Assembly (NCBI GenBank): GCA_031253995.1 | Contig: JAIRVG010000007.1 | Span: forward strand, 1 to 39,963 | Direction of reading: 5' to 3' | DNA: 39,963 nucleotides | From: Paucimonas sp. | Lineage (GTDB): Bacteria > Pseudomonadota > Gammaproteobacteria > Pseudomonadales > Pseudomonadaceae | Shown: piece after piece, positions 1 through 7,312 of the stretch | Layout of the letters: each line of letters starts with the position of its first letter | Position numbering within the stretch: the stretch's first letter is position 1 | Made by a program: the position numbers and the translations under genes | Notes under the pieces: generated by a model | What the model saw: only the letters and a program-made list of their open reading frames with translations | The model's database searches: none | Told to the model about the DNA's origin: nothing

Positions 1-185
1 TTGCCCCAAGCGTCCTCAGTGGAGGACTTCGAGGCGCTCCTGCCGTGGAACTGCACGCCGCGATCGCATAGCTGATCGCACTGCGATCTTTGGTCTGGTG
101 TGGTTTATGGAGCGCTTACGTTGCAACCGCCTCTGAGGGGCAGCTATTAGTCGATTGCGGCCTCTCACGAAAAGCTGCAGGCGAC
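1..185. other. Accessory non-coding remnant left of the IS
   Basis: No convincing gene is present. Positions 137-157 carry a motif (GGGGCAGCTA, a few bases, then TCGATTG) that recurs in degenerate form at 2467-2485, so this looks like decayed island intergenic DNA. The short open frames here have no recognisable protein features. Confidence 0.4.
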
Positions 186-1042
186 CTAGGTTCTGTACGA
201 AAAGAGATGTCGCAAACACCGCATGGAACAAGCCAGTGAGACCATTGCGGCATAGCTTTTCGCGAGCTTGTCGAAGCGTGTCACGATGCGGCGGTTCTCT
301 TTCAGCCAGCCAAACATGCGCTCGATAATGTTGCGCTGTCGGTACTTGGGCCGATCAAACAGTCTGGGTAAGCCAGGCTTGGGTTTGCGCCTCATTGAGC
401 GCAATGGGATCACGGGTTGCATTCGGAACTGGTCGCAGTAGTGGCGTAGCGCTTCGGCGTCGTAGCCCTTGTCGGCGAGCAACCATTTGCAGCGCTTGCG
501 CGGGCGGCCACGTTGGCTCGATGGAATTCTGACTTCGTCCAGAAGTGGTTGTGCGTAGCTGATGTCACTGGCTTGACCGCCAGAGAGGAGGAAGCGCAGC
601 GGTATCCCGTTAGCGTCGCAGAGCATGTGGATCTTGGTTGTCAGGCCACCACGACTGCGGCCTAGAGCGTGATCGGCAGGCTCGTCAGGCCCCCCTTTTT
701 CCGAGCGCCGGATGAGGCTCGGGTTGCGCGTACTGCGGTTGAGTCGATCATCCAGGTTTGCAGATCGATCAACCCTTGCTCATTCAATCTCAGGTGTAAA
801 CGTTTGAGCATCTGATCTAACGTCCCCTGATTTCGCCAGCCACGAAACCGTTGATACACCGTTGACCATGGGCCGAAGCGCTCCGGCATATCTCGCCACG
901 CAGCGCCCGAGCAGAGCACCCAGAGCACGCCATCGAGCATCAGACGGTCGCTCAGGCGTGGCCGCCCTCGGATATGAGTTTCGATGAAAAGATCGGAGAC
1001 AACATCCCAGGCCTCATCCGAGAGTTCGTAACGCTTTGCCAT
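186..1042 (-). CDS. IS5-family DDE transposase, made by -1 frameshift
   Basis: Two overlapping frames together encode one DDE transposase of about 285 residues. The first frame (from an ATG at 1042 preceded by AGGA) holds the IS5 N-terminal domain and the first catalytic Asp in the motif WMIDSTAVRA. It ends at a TAG near 662. The second frame carries LLADKGYDAE (second Asp) and the C-terminal block ERMFGWLKENRRIVTRFDKL (Glu). The frames join at a run of five A then six G on the coding strand (690-700). The downstream frame is -1 relative to the upstream one, the typical programmed-frameshift arrangement of IS427-group elements. The stop codon TAG overlaps the target TA at 187-188. The GTG at 1045 is a less likely start. 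Both halves look intact, so I read this as functional rather than as a broken gene. Confidence 0.85.
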
Positions 1043-1135
1043 CACAGAATTCCTTTCCGTAGATGGCCGGGAACCCTACAGAATTTCAGCTTGTGAGGGG
1101 CGCCGATTCAGTTTCTCGGGATTTCGTACAGAGCC
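189..1135 (-). mobile_element. IS5-family (IS427-type) insertion sequence, 947 bp
   Basis: The ends are imperfect inverted repeats: GGTTCTGTACGAAA on the left at 189 and, read from the other strand, GGCTCTGTACGAAA on the right ending at 1135. A TA dinucleotide flanks both ends (187-188 and 1136-1137), as expected for the target duplication of this group. The element carries one transposase read through a -1 frameshift. It appears complete and undamaged. Its insertion is the left neighbour of the 346-aa membrane gene, and it may have separated that gene from former neighbours. Confidence 0.85.
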
Positions 1136-1142
1136 TAGGTAT

Positions 1143-1170
1143 AGAAAGACCGCCAAATAAGGCGGCCAAT
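1143..1170 (-). terminator. Possible rho-independent terminator
   Basis: On the minus strand a GC-rich hairpin (arms 1148-1154 and 1161-1167, one G-U pair, six-base loop) is followed by a short TTTC tract. It lies 23 bases after the stop of the 346-aa membrane gene. The T tract is weak. Confidence 0.5.
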
Positions 1171-1189
1171 TTCAATGCAGTGAGGTCAA

Positions 1190-2230
1190 TCAGCTCGATG
1201 GCTTAACCTTTTGAAAAAAGTCGGCCACAAACTTGCCAAAGGCCACCTTGGACTCACTTTCCAGCTTAGCCTTTTCAAGTTCAATTGTGGTTTGATCTTT
1301 GTTCAAAATGTGGTTTCGCTCTGTCTCTGAAAGATTGGAGATCACAGAACTTATTGCGGCGCTTTCATTGACATCCAAAGCAGCTTGCAATGCCAGCTGT
1401 TTGGTTTCAAGGTTCGTTAATTCATTCTGGAAATATTTTATTTCGGCCAAGCCCGCCTTGTACAAGCTCAAGAAGAAGTATGCAAAAATCTCTATGAGAA
1501 TAATCAAAGACAATCTAGGCAGATAATGCGACGCTATGCCCAATAGATCCTTTACACCTGACACCTCATAAAACACTGTAATGCCGAGCAATATCAGGCC
1601 AATCAGAGTTACAGCACCACCAATCCCCAGATTAAGATTTCCGCGGCGCCCCAAAGAGTCAATTTCCTTTAAGAGCCTTTCCCGGCTTAGCTCAAAACCA
1701 TGATCAACCTTGCGACGTTTCAAACTTTCCGTAGCTTCTAGCGTAATTTTAGCGTAGAGCTCTTTCGCCAAATCAGAGCTGGCCTGCTCCATGATGCTTG
1801 CTCGCAGCATCTGTAGAATTTCGACTCTAGACGTTTCGTCCATTATCGGCTGCGAATACTTAAATGTCTCAATTTCTTTTTTTAGAGATGCAACTTCATT
1901 CGCCAAACTGGAGTTTTTTTCAATCAGCGAATCCTCGGAGCTGAGCTTCCCCAGTTCAAATTCCATATCGTCTTCATTGGAAAGCTTGAAGCCCGTCTGC
2001 AAATAATTGTATATGGCATAAGTTACAGAAATGCCAATCATCATAATTGCAGTAAAATTCAAAAAAGTATATATTATGCGATCATAACCGAATGCAGAAT
2101 TTGCTAAATAAATCAGTACCCCTACAACACCTGGTACAGCCATGCTGACGATTCGCTTACGTCGCCTCTTCTCAACAGCTACTTGCGCTCGGATCAACAG
2201 GATTTTTTCTTCATGCGGATTGTGACTCAT
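1190..2230 (-). CDS. Unrecognised four-TM coiled-coil membrane protein
   Basis: I do not recognise the family. From the ATG at 2230 the protein is 346 residues, with AAAGG about 11 bases upstream; an in-frame TTG at 2260 is a weaker alternative. It has a basic N-terminus (KRRRKR at 21-26) and two predicted membrane helices at about 27-45 and 53-74. A mostly charged cytoplasm-type segment with coiled-coil character follows (about 100-125), then helices at about 203-222 and 238-258. A second helical, probably coiled-coil region begins at about 262 (AEIKYFQNELTNLETKQ). There are no cysteine clusters and no nucleotide-binding or nuclease motif I can name. Base composition is clearly AT-richer than the core genes. 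It stands alone between the IS element and a gene-free stretch. It could be a membrane scaffold or a sensor of a defence or stress system; that is speculation. Confidence 0.7.
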   Translation of the reverse strand: MSHNPHEEKILLIRAQVAVEKRRRKRIVSMAVPGVVGVLIYLANSAFGYDRIIYTFLNFTAIMMIGISVTYAIYNYLQTGFKLSNEDDMEFELGKLSSEDSLIEKNSSLANEVASLKKEIETFKYSQPIMDETSRVEILQMLRASIMEQASSDLAKELYAKITLEATESLKRRKVDHGFELSRERLLKEIDSLGRRGNLNLGIGGAVTLIGLILLGITVFYEVSGVKDLLGIASHYLPRLSLIILIEIFAYFFLSLYKAGLAEIKYFQNELTNLETKQLALQAALDVNESAAISSVISNLSETERNHILNKDQTTIELEKAKLESESKVAFGKFVADFFQKVKPSS

Positions 2231-2478
2231 TGCAAGATATACCTTTGCTTCATGCTGCAATCACGCGTACGAATGCATGACTGTCCTTGGATCGCCCATG
2301 ATAGCCTGTAGTCTTTAGCCAGGAAAAGTACTCGACGACCATTCTCCGCGGCGACCAAGTAAGATGGTTAACCCTGCCCGCCATGGTCTTGCCATCAATA
2401 GCCTAATGCGAAACGGAATTTGTTGCGTTGACTATCCGCTGGCGGCCGATAGCTGTCCTCGGCGAAGGGCGGCTACAG

Positions 2479-2682
2479 TCGATTGCCGTCAGTCGTGCCT
2501 ATCAAAATCAGATCCTCGCTCAGAGGTTAAGCACCCATGTTTTTTGTAAACGACGAGCGAGTAACCGCACGGTTAGAAAATAGTAATACCTCGTCGCCTC
2601 ACTGCGCCTGCCGAGACGATGCTCCAGAAACCAAACAACATGCTTTCTCTGCCAAGCCCAAGGTGTCTCTCTCTGCCAACGC
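2479..2682 (-). repeat. Direct repeat copy A (about 204 bp)
   Basis: This matches 5117-5320 in the same orientation at roughly 85% identity by hand alignment (about 30 differences). It covers the 3' half of the small integrase-associated gene and about 40 bases after its stop. Together with copy B it brackets the potassium-channel gene and the membrane/HEPN cassette. Confidence 0.85.
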
Positions 2683-2685
2683 TGT
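2520..2685 (-). pseudogene. Remnant 3' end of small integrase-associated gene
   Basis: Read on the minus strand, this encodes a fragment including RWQRETPWAWQRKH and ATRYYYFLTVRLL, ending QKTWVLNL at a TGA (2520-2522). It is the same protein tail as in the gene at 5158-5434 but keeps the original frame through the poly-A tract. The N-terminal half and any integrase gene upstream are missing. It is best read as the footprint of an earlier integrase-module insertion or of a recombination at that site. Confidence 0.75.
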
Positions 2686-2776
2686 AACTCAATAGTCAGT
2701 GGTAAGCTTTTATACGGCTCTGGAAATAACTACGGAAAAGTTATTTATAGCATTTTATCAATGCCTTGTAGTTCAA

Positions 2777-3568
2777 CTACTCTTCTCTTGGCGAGGTGGC
2801 AACGGACTCATGGAATGAAATTGAAATTGCGGTTGCCAGCATGATTACCAACAAGAGCAGCCCAAGTAAAACCTCTAGGATAACCATGATTCTAGCGGGC
2901 ATTGTTACTGGATATATATCTCCATATCCTACAGTCGTGATTGTCACGAAGCTGAAATAGATAGCATCAAACCAGGAGCCGAAAGAAGCACTGAAGCTCT
3001 TCGGGTTGTTATGTTCAAGAAGCCTATACAGAGCAGAAAAAATAATAGCGACCGCCATGTATGCATAAAACACAGACAGCACTCTCGCCACAAGGTTTTT
3101 AATTTCCCTTGCGCTTTTTAAGAGACCCTTGATTATCGTAATTGCTGAGTGGCTTAGTAGTGGGCCAATGATGCATAAAGCAAAGAAAGCACCATACCCC
3201 CAAAACAATGGCTTATAAATGTCTTGCGCTTCCAGCTTGCCCTTGAAACCAAACATATGATCCAAGTAGGCGTAAAGGCCAACCATAACCGCATACCAAA
3301 ATGGCAACTCGACAAGCTTTTGAATTCGAGATGTTTTTTTACTGTTTCTGTTATGAAGCGGATAAGGAACGAAGCTCTCCATTCTCCAGTAACACAAGAG
3401 AAGAATCAGGCTTGAAAGTATCAAAGGAATTTCTGGAGCGATGTCCCAATAAAGCCAAATGCTTAGTATGAAAAAGTGAAACATCCCAAATACAATTGGA
3501 AAGGCTATAGCCGTCTCTAGCGCAGATTTGGCTGTAGTTTTTGCCAGTGTTTTTTTGGCGCTGTTCAT
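2777..3568 (-). CDS. Potassium channel family protein (Ion_trans_2)
   Basis: This is a 263-residue membrane protein with the potassium selectivity filter TTVGYGD at 211-217, preceded by a pore helix (about 201-210) and followed by a final membrane helix (about 226-248). Four further hydrophobic segments precede the S5-like helix at about 163-183 (near 20-40, 45-62, 88-105 and 122-140). No regular Arg/Lys voltage-sensor pattern is evident, and no RCK/TrkA-N ligand domain follows: the protein ends about 15 residues after the last helix. It would therefore conduct K+ across the inner membrane, with unknown gating. The start ATG has only a weak ribosome site. The gene stands alone in an AT-rich island segment, between a 204-bp repeat copy and a gene-free stretch. 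The family call is secure; the physiological role is not. Confidence 0.85.
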   Translation of the reverse strand: MNSAKKTLAKTTAKSALETAIAFPIVFGMFHFFILSIWLYWDIAPEIPLILSSLILLLCYWRMESFVPYPLHNRNSKKTSRIQKLVELPFWYAVMVGLYAYLDHMFGFKGKLEAQDIYKPLFWGYGAFFALCIIGPLLSHSAITIIKGLLKSAREIKNLVARVLSVFYAYMAVAIIFSALYRLLEHNNPKSFSASFGSWFDAIYFSFVTITTVGYGDIYPVTMPARIMVILEVLLGLLLLVIMLATAISISFHESVATSPREE

Positions 3569-3922
3569 ATTTATCTTTATTTATGGTTGCCTACTTTGCT
3601 AAGGCGCTGACTGGCCGAATTTGAGCATGCCCACGGCCTGGTCACCTGCCACATATGGGCATCAGTGATCGCACTCAGCACTCCAAGTCCCAGGTGCGCG
3701 AAAGTCCCCCTTCGGGCGTACCTGCATCACCTTTGGGATAGTACTCCATGCCGCCTGCTTAAATCTAGGGAAGAGCATTCCACTCTTGGCCGAAAACGAC
3801 CTATTTCGAATATTGGGTCGAAAGCAGTCGTCCGTGACCGGCTGCTAACCCAAAGCTGCCCTTCGTGGAGGGCAGCAAACGGCCAAAAGTAGCCAGTTGA
3901 ATTTTTCTATAAAATTAACGTT
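3569..3922. other. Gene-free stretch with GC hairpin
   Basis: No gene is supported. A perfect 7-bp hairpin (GCTGCCC at 3855-3861 and GGGCAGC at 3870-3876) lies near the right end, about 45 bases downstream of the HEPN-like gene's stop. A similar degenerate motif occurs at 2451-2474 and, in part, at 137-146. It has no T tract, so it is not a standard terminator. The promoter of the channel gene must lie at the left end. Confidence 0.5.
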
Positions 3923-4459
3923 TCACTTCTGTTGTCGGTTAGATTCTGGAAAGTACTCTAATCCTATTTTTTTGATTAGAGGAACTACAGACTCTGCAAC
4001 TGACAGGACAGCTGCGTCAGGCAGAGATGCTGAATCGTGAACTATCAAATTTCTGCAAGCCCGCACGATTTCGACTTGTTTTTTCAAGTCCTCACCAAGA
4101 TCGGCAAGATCTTCTAAATCTTTTATGCTCGACGAAAGAAGCTCTTGCGACAAAGTTTCTTTTTCAGAAATCTTGTTTAGATCAATAGCTCGATTAATCA
4201 ATGTGCGATGAACTATATTCCACCCATCAATCACGGCCAATCTAGGTGAGACCTTCTCAAATGCTTCAAGGCGCTCTTTAAGCGATTCTAGATCTCGGCC
4301 TTCTGGAATACTTATTGGCTTCATATCGCTAGTTCTATAGACGAGCTCCTGGAAATCTTTAGCGGATTTACTCTTGAAGCGGCGAAAAAGGTATAATGCA
4401 AACTGACCAATACCAGCACCTAGAACTCCTAGGAGTGCAGAATAAAATATCTCCATCAT
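3923..4459 (-). CDS. Membrane-anchored HEPN-like (DUF4145-type) protein
   Basis: This is a 178-residue protein from the ATG at 4459, which overlaps the TGA of the upstream gene (ATGA) and follows a strong AAGGAGG site, so the two are translationally coupled. The ATG three bases later is also possible. One N-terminal membrane helix (about 4-25) is followed by basic residues (RRFKSK). The soluble helical domain starts with SPRLAVIDGW (71-80) and carries RNLIVH at 136-141. This fits the R-N-x3-H signature of HEPN domains, in the arrangement seen in DUF4145-type proteins. Many HEPN proteins are RNases in toxin-antitoxin or phage-defence systems, but others are non-catalytic, so nuclease activity is inference. 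It lies immediately downstream of a small membrane protein in an AT-rich island segment. A membrane-tethered RNase or a sensor partnered with that protein is the working idea. Confidence 0.7.
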   Translation of the reverse strand: MMEIFYSALLGVLGAGIGQFALYLFRRFKSKSAKDFQELVYRTSDMKPISIPEGRDLESLKERLEAFEKVSPRLAVIDGWNIVHRTLINRAIDLNKISEKETLSQELLSSSIKDLEDLADLGEDLKKQVEIVRACRNLIVHDSASLPDAAVLSVAESVVPLIKKIGLEYFPESNRQQK

Positions 4460-4869
4460 GCTGCCTCCTTTATCTCGGCGATAATAATCCCGGAAAAATA
4501 ACAAATAAACCCTATCCAAATAGGGGCGTCAAACCCAAGAAACAAATGTGCAACCTTTCGCTCCGCTAGAACTAGAGCCCAAACCCACGCCGCAATAAAC
4601 AGAAAAAGGAAAAGCAATGCAATAACTATCATCCCTTCGTCAGTTTTCGATCTTACTGACACCTTCAGTTTTTGGAGCTCCGCCTGTAGCTCTTGTGATA
4701 ATGAGCTAGACTTACTCTTTGGTGCTAGGGATGGCAAAAGGACACCAACTGCGGCCGTGGCTAACGTAGGGCCCACAAAGCCTGATGTATCCGTGTTTAA
4801 CGCCGTTCGTAGGCAAGTCTCTATCGCCACTAAAATGAACGGCATGGCGTATGCTAATACCCGGTACAA
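4456..4869 (-). CDS. Small multi-TM partner of the HEPN-like protein
   Basis: This unrecognised protein has about 137 residues if it starts at the TTG at 4869, which has AGGGAG about six to nine bases upstream. The ATG at 4845 gives 129 residues, and the frame is open up to 4992. Hydrophobic segments occur near residues 5-20 and 28-45, a charged, coiled stretch follows (LSQELQAELQKLKVSVRSK), and then two strong C-terminal helices. No enzymatic motif is visible. Its stop TGA overlaps the start of the HEPN-like gene by ATGA, and its last codons supply the ribosome site for that gene. The pair therefore forms one cassette, probably a complex at the inner membrane. The start is uncertain. Confidence 0.6.
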   Translation of the reverse strand: MYRVLAYAMPFILVAIETCLRTALNTDTSGFVGPTLATAAVGVLLPSLAPKSKSSSLSQELQAELQKLKVSVRSKTDEGMIVIALLFLFLFIAAWVWALVLAERKVAHLFLGFDAPIWIGFICYFSGIIIAEIKEAA

Positions 4870-4993
4870 TGAGCTCTCCCTGTAAACTCTGAATTTTAGA
4901 TTTTTTGCGCTAAAGCATGAGGAAGTATGCGGCGGCCTCGTACAAGAATTCAGCGTCCAGAATCTATAAAATACCCACCATCTGTCGCACATT

Positions 4994-5434
4994 CTACTGA
5001 GATATCCAAATAGTGGTAAAGAATTTTAGTGTAAGTAGACACTGGAGTACCCTGACCACAAAAGCTCTACAATGGTTTCTAGCACCGGGGGAACCTATCA
5101 CCACCGGCTCCTTTGGTCGATTACTGTCAGTCCTGCCTATCAAACTCAGATCCTCGCTCAGAGGTTGAACACCCACGTTTTTTTGTAAACGACGAACGAG
5201 TAACCGCACGGTCAGAAAATAGTAGTACCGCGTCATCCTACTGTGTCGATCTAGACAATGCTCTAGAAACCAAGCCAAATGCTTTCTCTGCCAGGCCCAA
5301 GGCGTCTCTCGCTGCCAGCTATTTGCAATTTCAGCATGGATAAGCATTGCCTGCCGCAAGTGGCGTTGCCGCGTCACGTGCGAGCCGGTCAGCACGCCAG
5401 CCAAGAACAACTCCATATCGAATGGCTTGCTCAT
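4994..5434 (-). pseudogene. Small integrase-associated gene, frameshifted near its end
   Basis: The frame starts at an ATG overlapping (ATGA) the ancestral stop of the integrase upstream, so the two were coupled. The first 80 or so residues look conserved (ELFLAGVLTG, WQRETPWAWQRKHLAWFL, TRYYYFLTVRLLVRRL). At a run of seven T (5178-5184) the frame differs by one base from the copy at 2520-2685, which has six. Removing one base restores QKTWVFNL and a TGA at 5158-5160, giving a 91-residue protein. As it stands the frame runs on to 4994 with an unrelated tail. I do not know its function; the coupling suggests an accessory factor of the recombinase. Confidence 0.75.
5117..5320 (-). repeat. Direct repeat copy B (about 204 bp)
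   Basis: This is the partner of 2479-2682 in the same orientation, about 85% identical by hand count, with the one-base homopolymer difference noted for the small integrase-associated gene. It includes about 40 bases beyond that gene's ancestral stop, which are also conserved (GATCCTCGCTCAGAGGTT is shared). Confidence 0.85.
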
Positions 5435-6411
5435 GTCCGTCCTCCAATATAGGCCGCGACCACGTCGATCCGACCGTGCCCAAGCTGGTAACTAATTCGC
5501 CTCCGGGCCTCGCGATCAAGGCTCCTATCTACCTGCTAGCATTTGCCACCATTGATTGGCGCGGGGTGTTGGGTAATCTGCTCGTAGCGCTCACATGCGT
5601 ACGCCGCTCGTAGCTCATGGAAGCCTTTGAGATTGTGGGCATGGAGGATGTCCCGCGCAGGTCGGACGAATTCCTGCAGAACCTCCAGGTAACGTTGGTT
5701 TGGTGTAATCAGATTGCGGCTACCCGCAGGCGACACCCGCCGTGCAAACTCAAGTGCACTTCGAACATGTTCGTTCACAGCAATCCAACGTGGCGCCGAG
5801 GCGCCGGCGCGGCCGCCTTTGGTGCCATCTTGAATGTTAATTTTGCCTAGGTCGTTAGCCTCACGGCTTAGCCGTGGCAGATCAGCCAAGATGGCCTCGC
5901 GCAAACGCATGCCGGTGGCGCGCGTCAACAGAACGATCGCCGCGGCCCGTAGCTGATGTTGGCTGCAAAGCGCATCGACGATCTGCTTAACCTGTTCGCG
6001 GTCTTGACCCTGCGGCACTGAATGTCGAACCCCAGTGCGCTGCGTACCCAACGCCTTGCTCGGACTTGGCAATTTCACGCACTGATCACCGCGAAGCGCC
6101 GCCATGGTTCTGTTAACGCTGGATAGACGATTTTGCGCGGTGCTAATGGCGAGGTCACCGCGCCTAACTACCTCGCGAAGATAATCCGCGTAGTCGGCCA
6201 ACACCTTTCTATCAATCTGCCGCGCATCATTGATGCCGGGCCCCTGTTCGGAGCGGCACCACCTCACGAATGCCAACCATCGATCACTGTGCGCCTTGAC
6301 CGTGCCGTAGTGGCCGCCGCCGAACATGTCCTTAAGCGCCTGCGGCCCTGCGTAGCTCAATTGCCTGCCATAACCGAAATTACGACCATCGCGCCTGCCT
6401 ACCAATGCCAT
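5431..6411 (-). pseudogene. Tyrosine integrase (Integrase_1 type) with amber stop
   Basis: From the ATG at 6411 (GAGGTGA just upstream) the frame encodes a site-specific tyrosine recombinase. It has an N-terminal core-binding region, the catalytic Arg region TGMRLREAIL, TKGGRAG, and the HxxR box in FHELRAAYACERY. An in-frame TAG at 5536-5538 ends the protein at 291 residues. The same frame then continues for 34 codons including LGHGRIDVVAAYIGG, which holds the GH box and the catalytic Tyr. The TGA at 5431-5433 overlaps the next start. The full reading would be 326 residues. The truncated protein lacks its nucleophile and should be inactive unless the amber is suppressed or is a sequencing error. 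Confidence 0.85.
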
Positions 6412-6833
6412 GTCAGTCACCTCATCTACCGTTCTCCGATCCTCGCCCCACGTCATCCCGCCAAGAATGCTGAGTGTTATCAGGGATCAAGGCCCCTGCG
6501 ACCTGTGGGGATGTCCTCTAACGCGGGACTGGCGGCTCCTTACGTCCGGGAGCAAGGGCATCTCATGATCTGGCCTCCTGAGCACCGTTACCGGTGGGCG
6601 GGTGGAGGCTGCATTGGCTGACGAGACCAGTGCCGCGAGATCCTGAGCCGGGTGAACACAGCAATGCGATGACCGGGGCATGCCTGACTGTCAGTCAGGT
6701 GCAGTCCATTCCCTGGTCTGCGGCACCATCATCTACATGGCTGTTGCTGGTGACATCGGCGTTTGTCACGCCGATTGTCACGAGTGAAGTAGCCGCAAAG
6801 CCAAGTGCGATGAGGGCTGCAGCAGTGCTAGAA

Positions 6834-6867
6834 GCGCCCGTCTCTTTCCAGAGAAAGAGACGGGCGC
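6834..6867. repeat. Perfect inverted repeat, 15-bp arms, 4-base loop
   Basis: GCGCCCGTCTCTTTC is followed by CAGA and the exact reverse complement. No T tract follows on either strand. It could be a bidirectional stem-loop terminator, a recombinase site or an RNA element. Confidence 0.85.
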
Positions 6868-7232
6868 AGGTTGGCGCAAGATTCGGCCAAGCGGATAGGT
6901 TGCTGCAGGGCAGCGAAGTAGGAGCTGTTGTGTGGCGCACGAGGGCCATGTTCTGAAGTAGGCATCCATCACCGGGGAGGTGACCGGGCGAGCTGCCGGA
7001 TGCGAATCGCCATTTGGGGGGAGAACCACCGCAGGAGCGGCGTGACCTTCAAGGTTCGGGTCACCTGGGTTGCTGTCATCGACAGCGCTTGCACGGCCAG
7101 TTCTACGCCTGCGGATAAACCCGGTCAAGGGTCGAAATTCCGGGCTGTTGAGGACGGGAAAAGCGGTTATCCACCGGTGGAATTCCGTGGTAAACCCCGG
7201 ACAACGTCGTGGCTTTTGGCTCTTAAAAGTGA

Positions 7233-7277
7233 GGTCCATCCAAACAGGGCGGCTTTGCAGCCCTGTTTGGATGGACC
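7233..7277. repeat. Perfect inverted repeat, 18-bp arms, 9-base loop
   Basis: GGTCCATCCAAACAGGGC is followed by a nine-base loop (7251-7259) and its exact reverse complement. It ends 36 bases after the stop of the intact integrase, so it may terminate that transcript, though there is no T tract. Its perfection in otherwise decayed DNA suggests selection or recent origin. Confidence 0.85.
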
Positions 7278-7312
7278 CGGGTGAAAGAGCAGCCAGCGCC
7301 AATCTTTCAGGC

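Larger units (their letters stand above)
2231..2776. other. Gene-free stretch with integrase-module remnant
   Basis: No intact gene is visible. The stretch contains the upstream region of the membrane gene, a degenerate hairpin-like motif (2451-2474), and one copy of the 204-bp repeat (2479-2682) that encodes the tail of a small integrase-associated gene. The remainder looks like decayed mobile-element DNA. Confidence 0.6.
6412..7312. other. Gene-free 0.9 kb between the two integrase genes
   Basis: No open frame here has believable protein features; those present are short and overlap the two strong hairpins (6834-6867 and 7233-7277). A near-consensus DnaA-box-like TTATCCACC at 7169 overlaps a CCACCGGTGG palindrome, but a single site is weak evidence for anything. 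The left end holds the promoter of the damaged integrase. Confidence 0.55.

Noticed and set aside
4994..5157. C-terminal tail of the small integrase-associated frame as real protein
   Set aside because: It arises only after the homopolymer shift, and copy A ends at the earlier stop.
7169..7177. DnaA box as sign of a replication origin
   Set aside because: A single near-match without clustering, iterons or a replication gene nearby.
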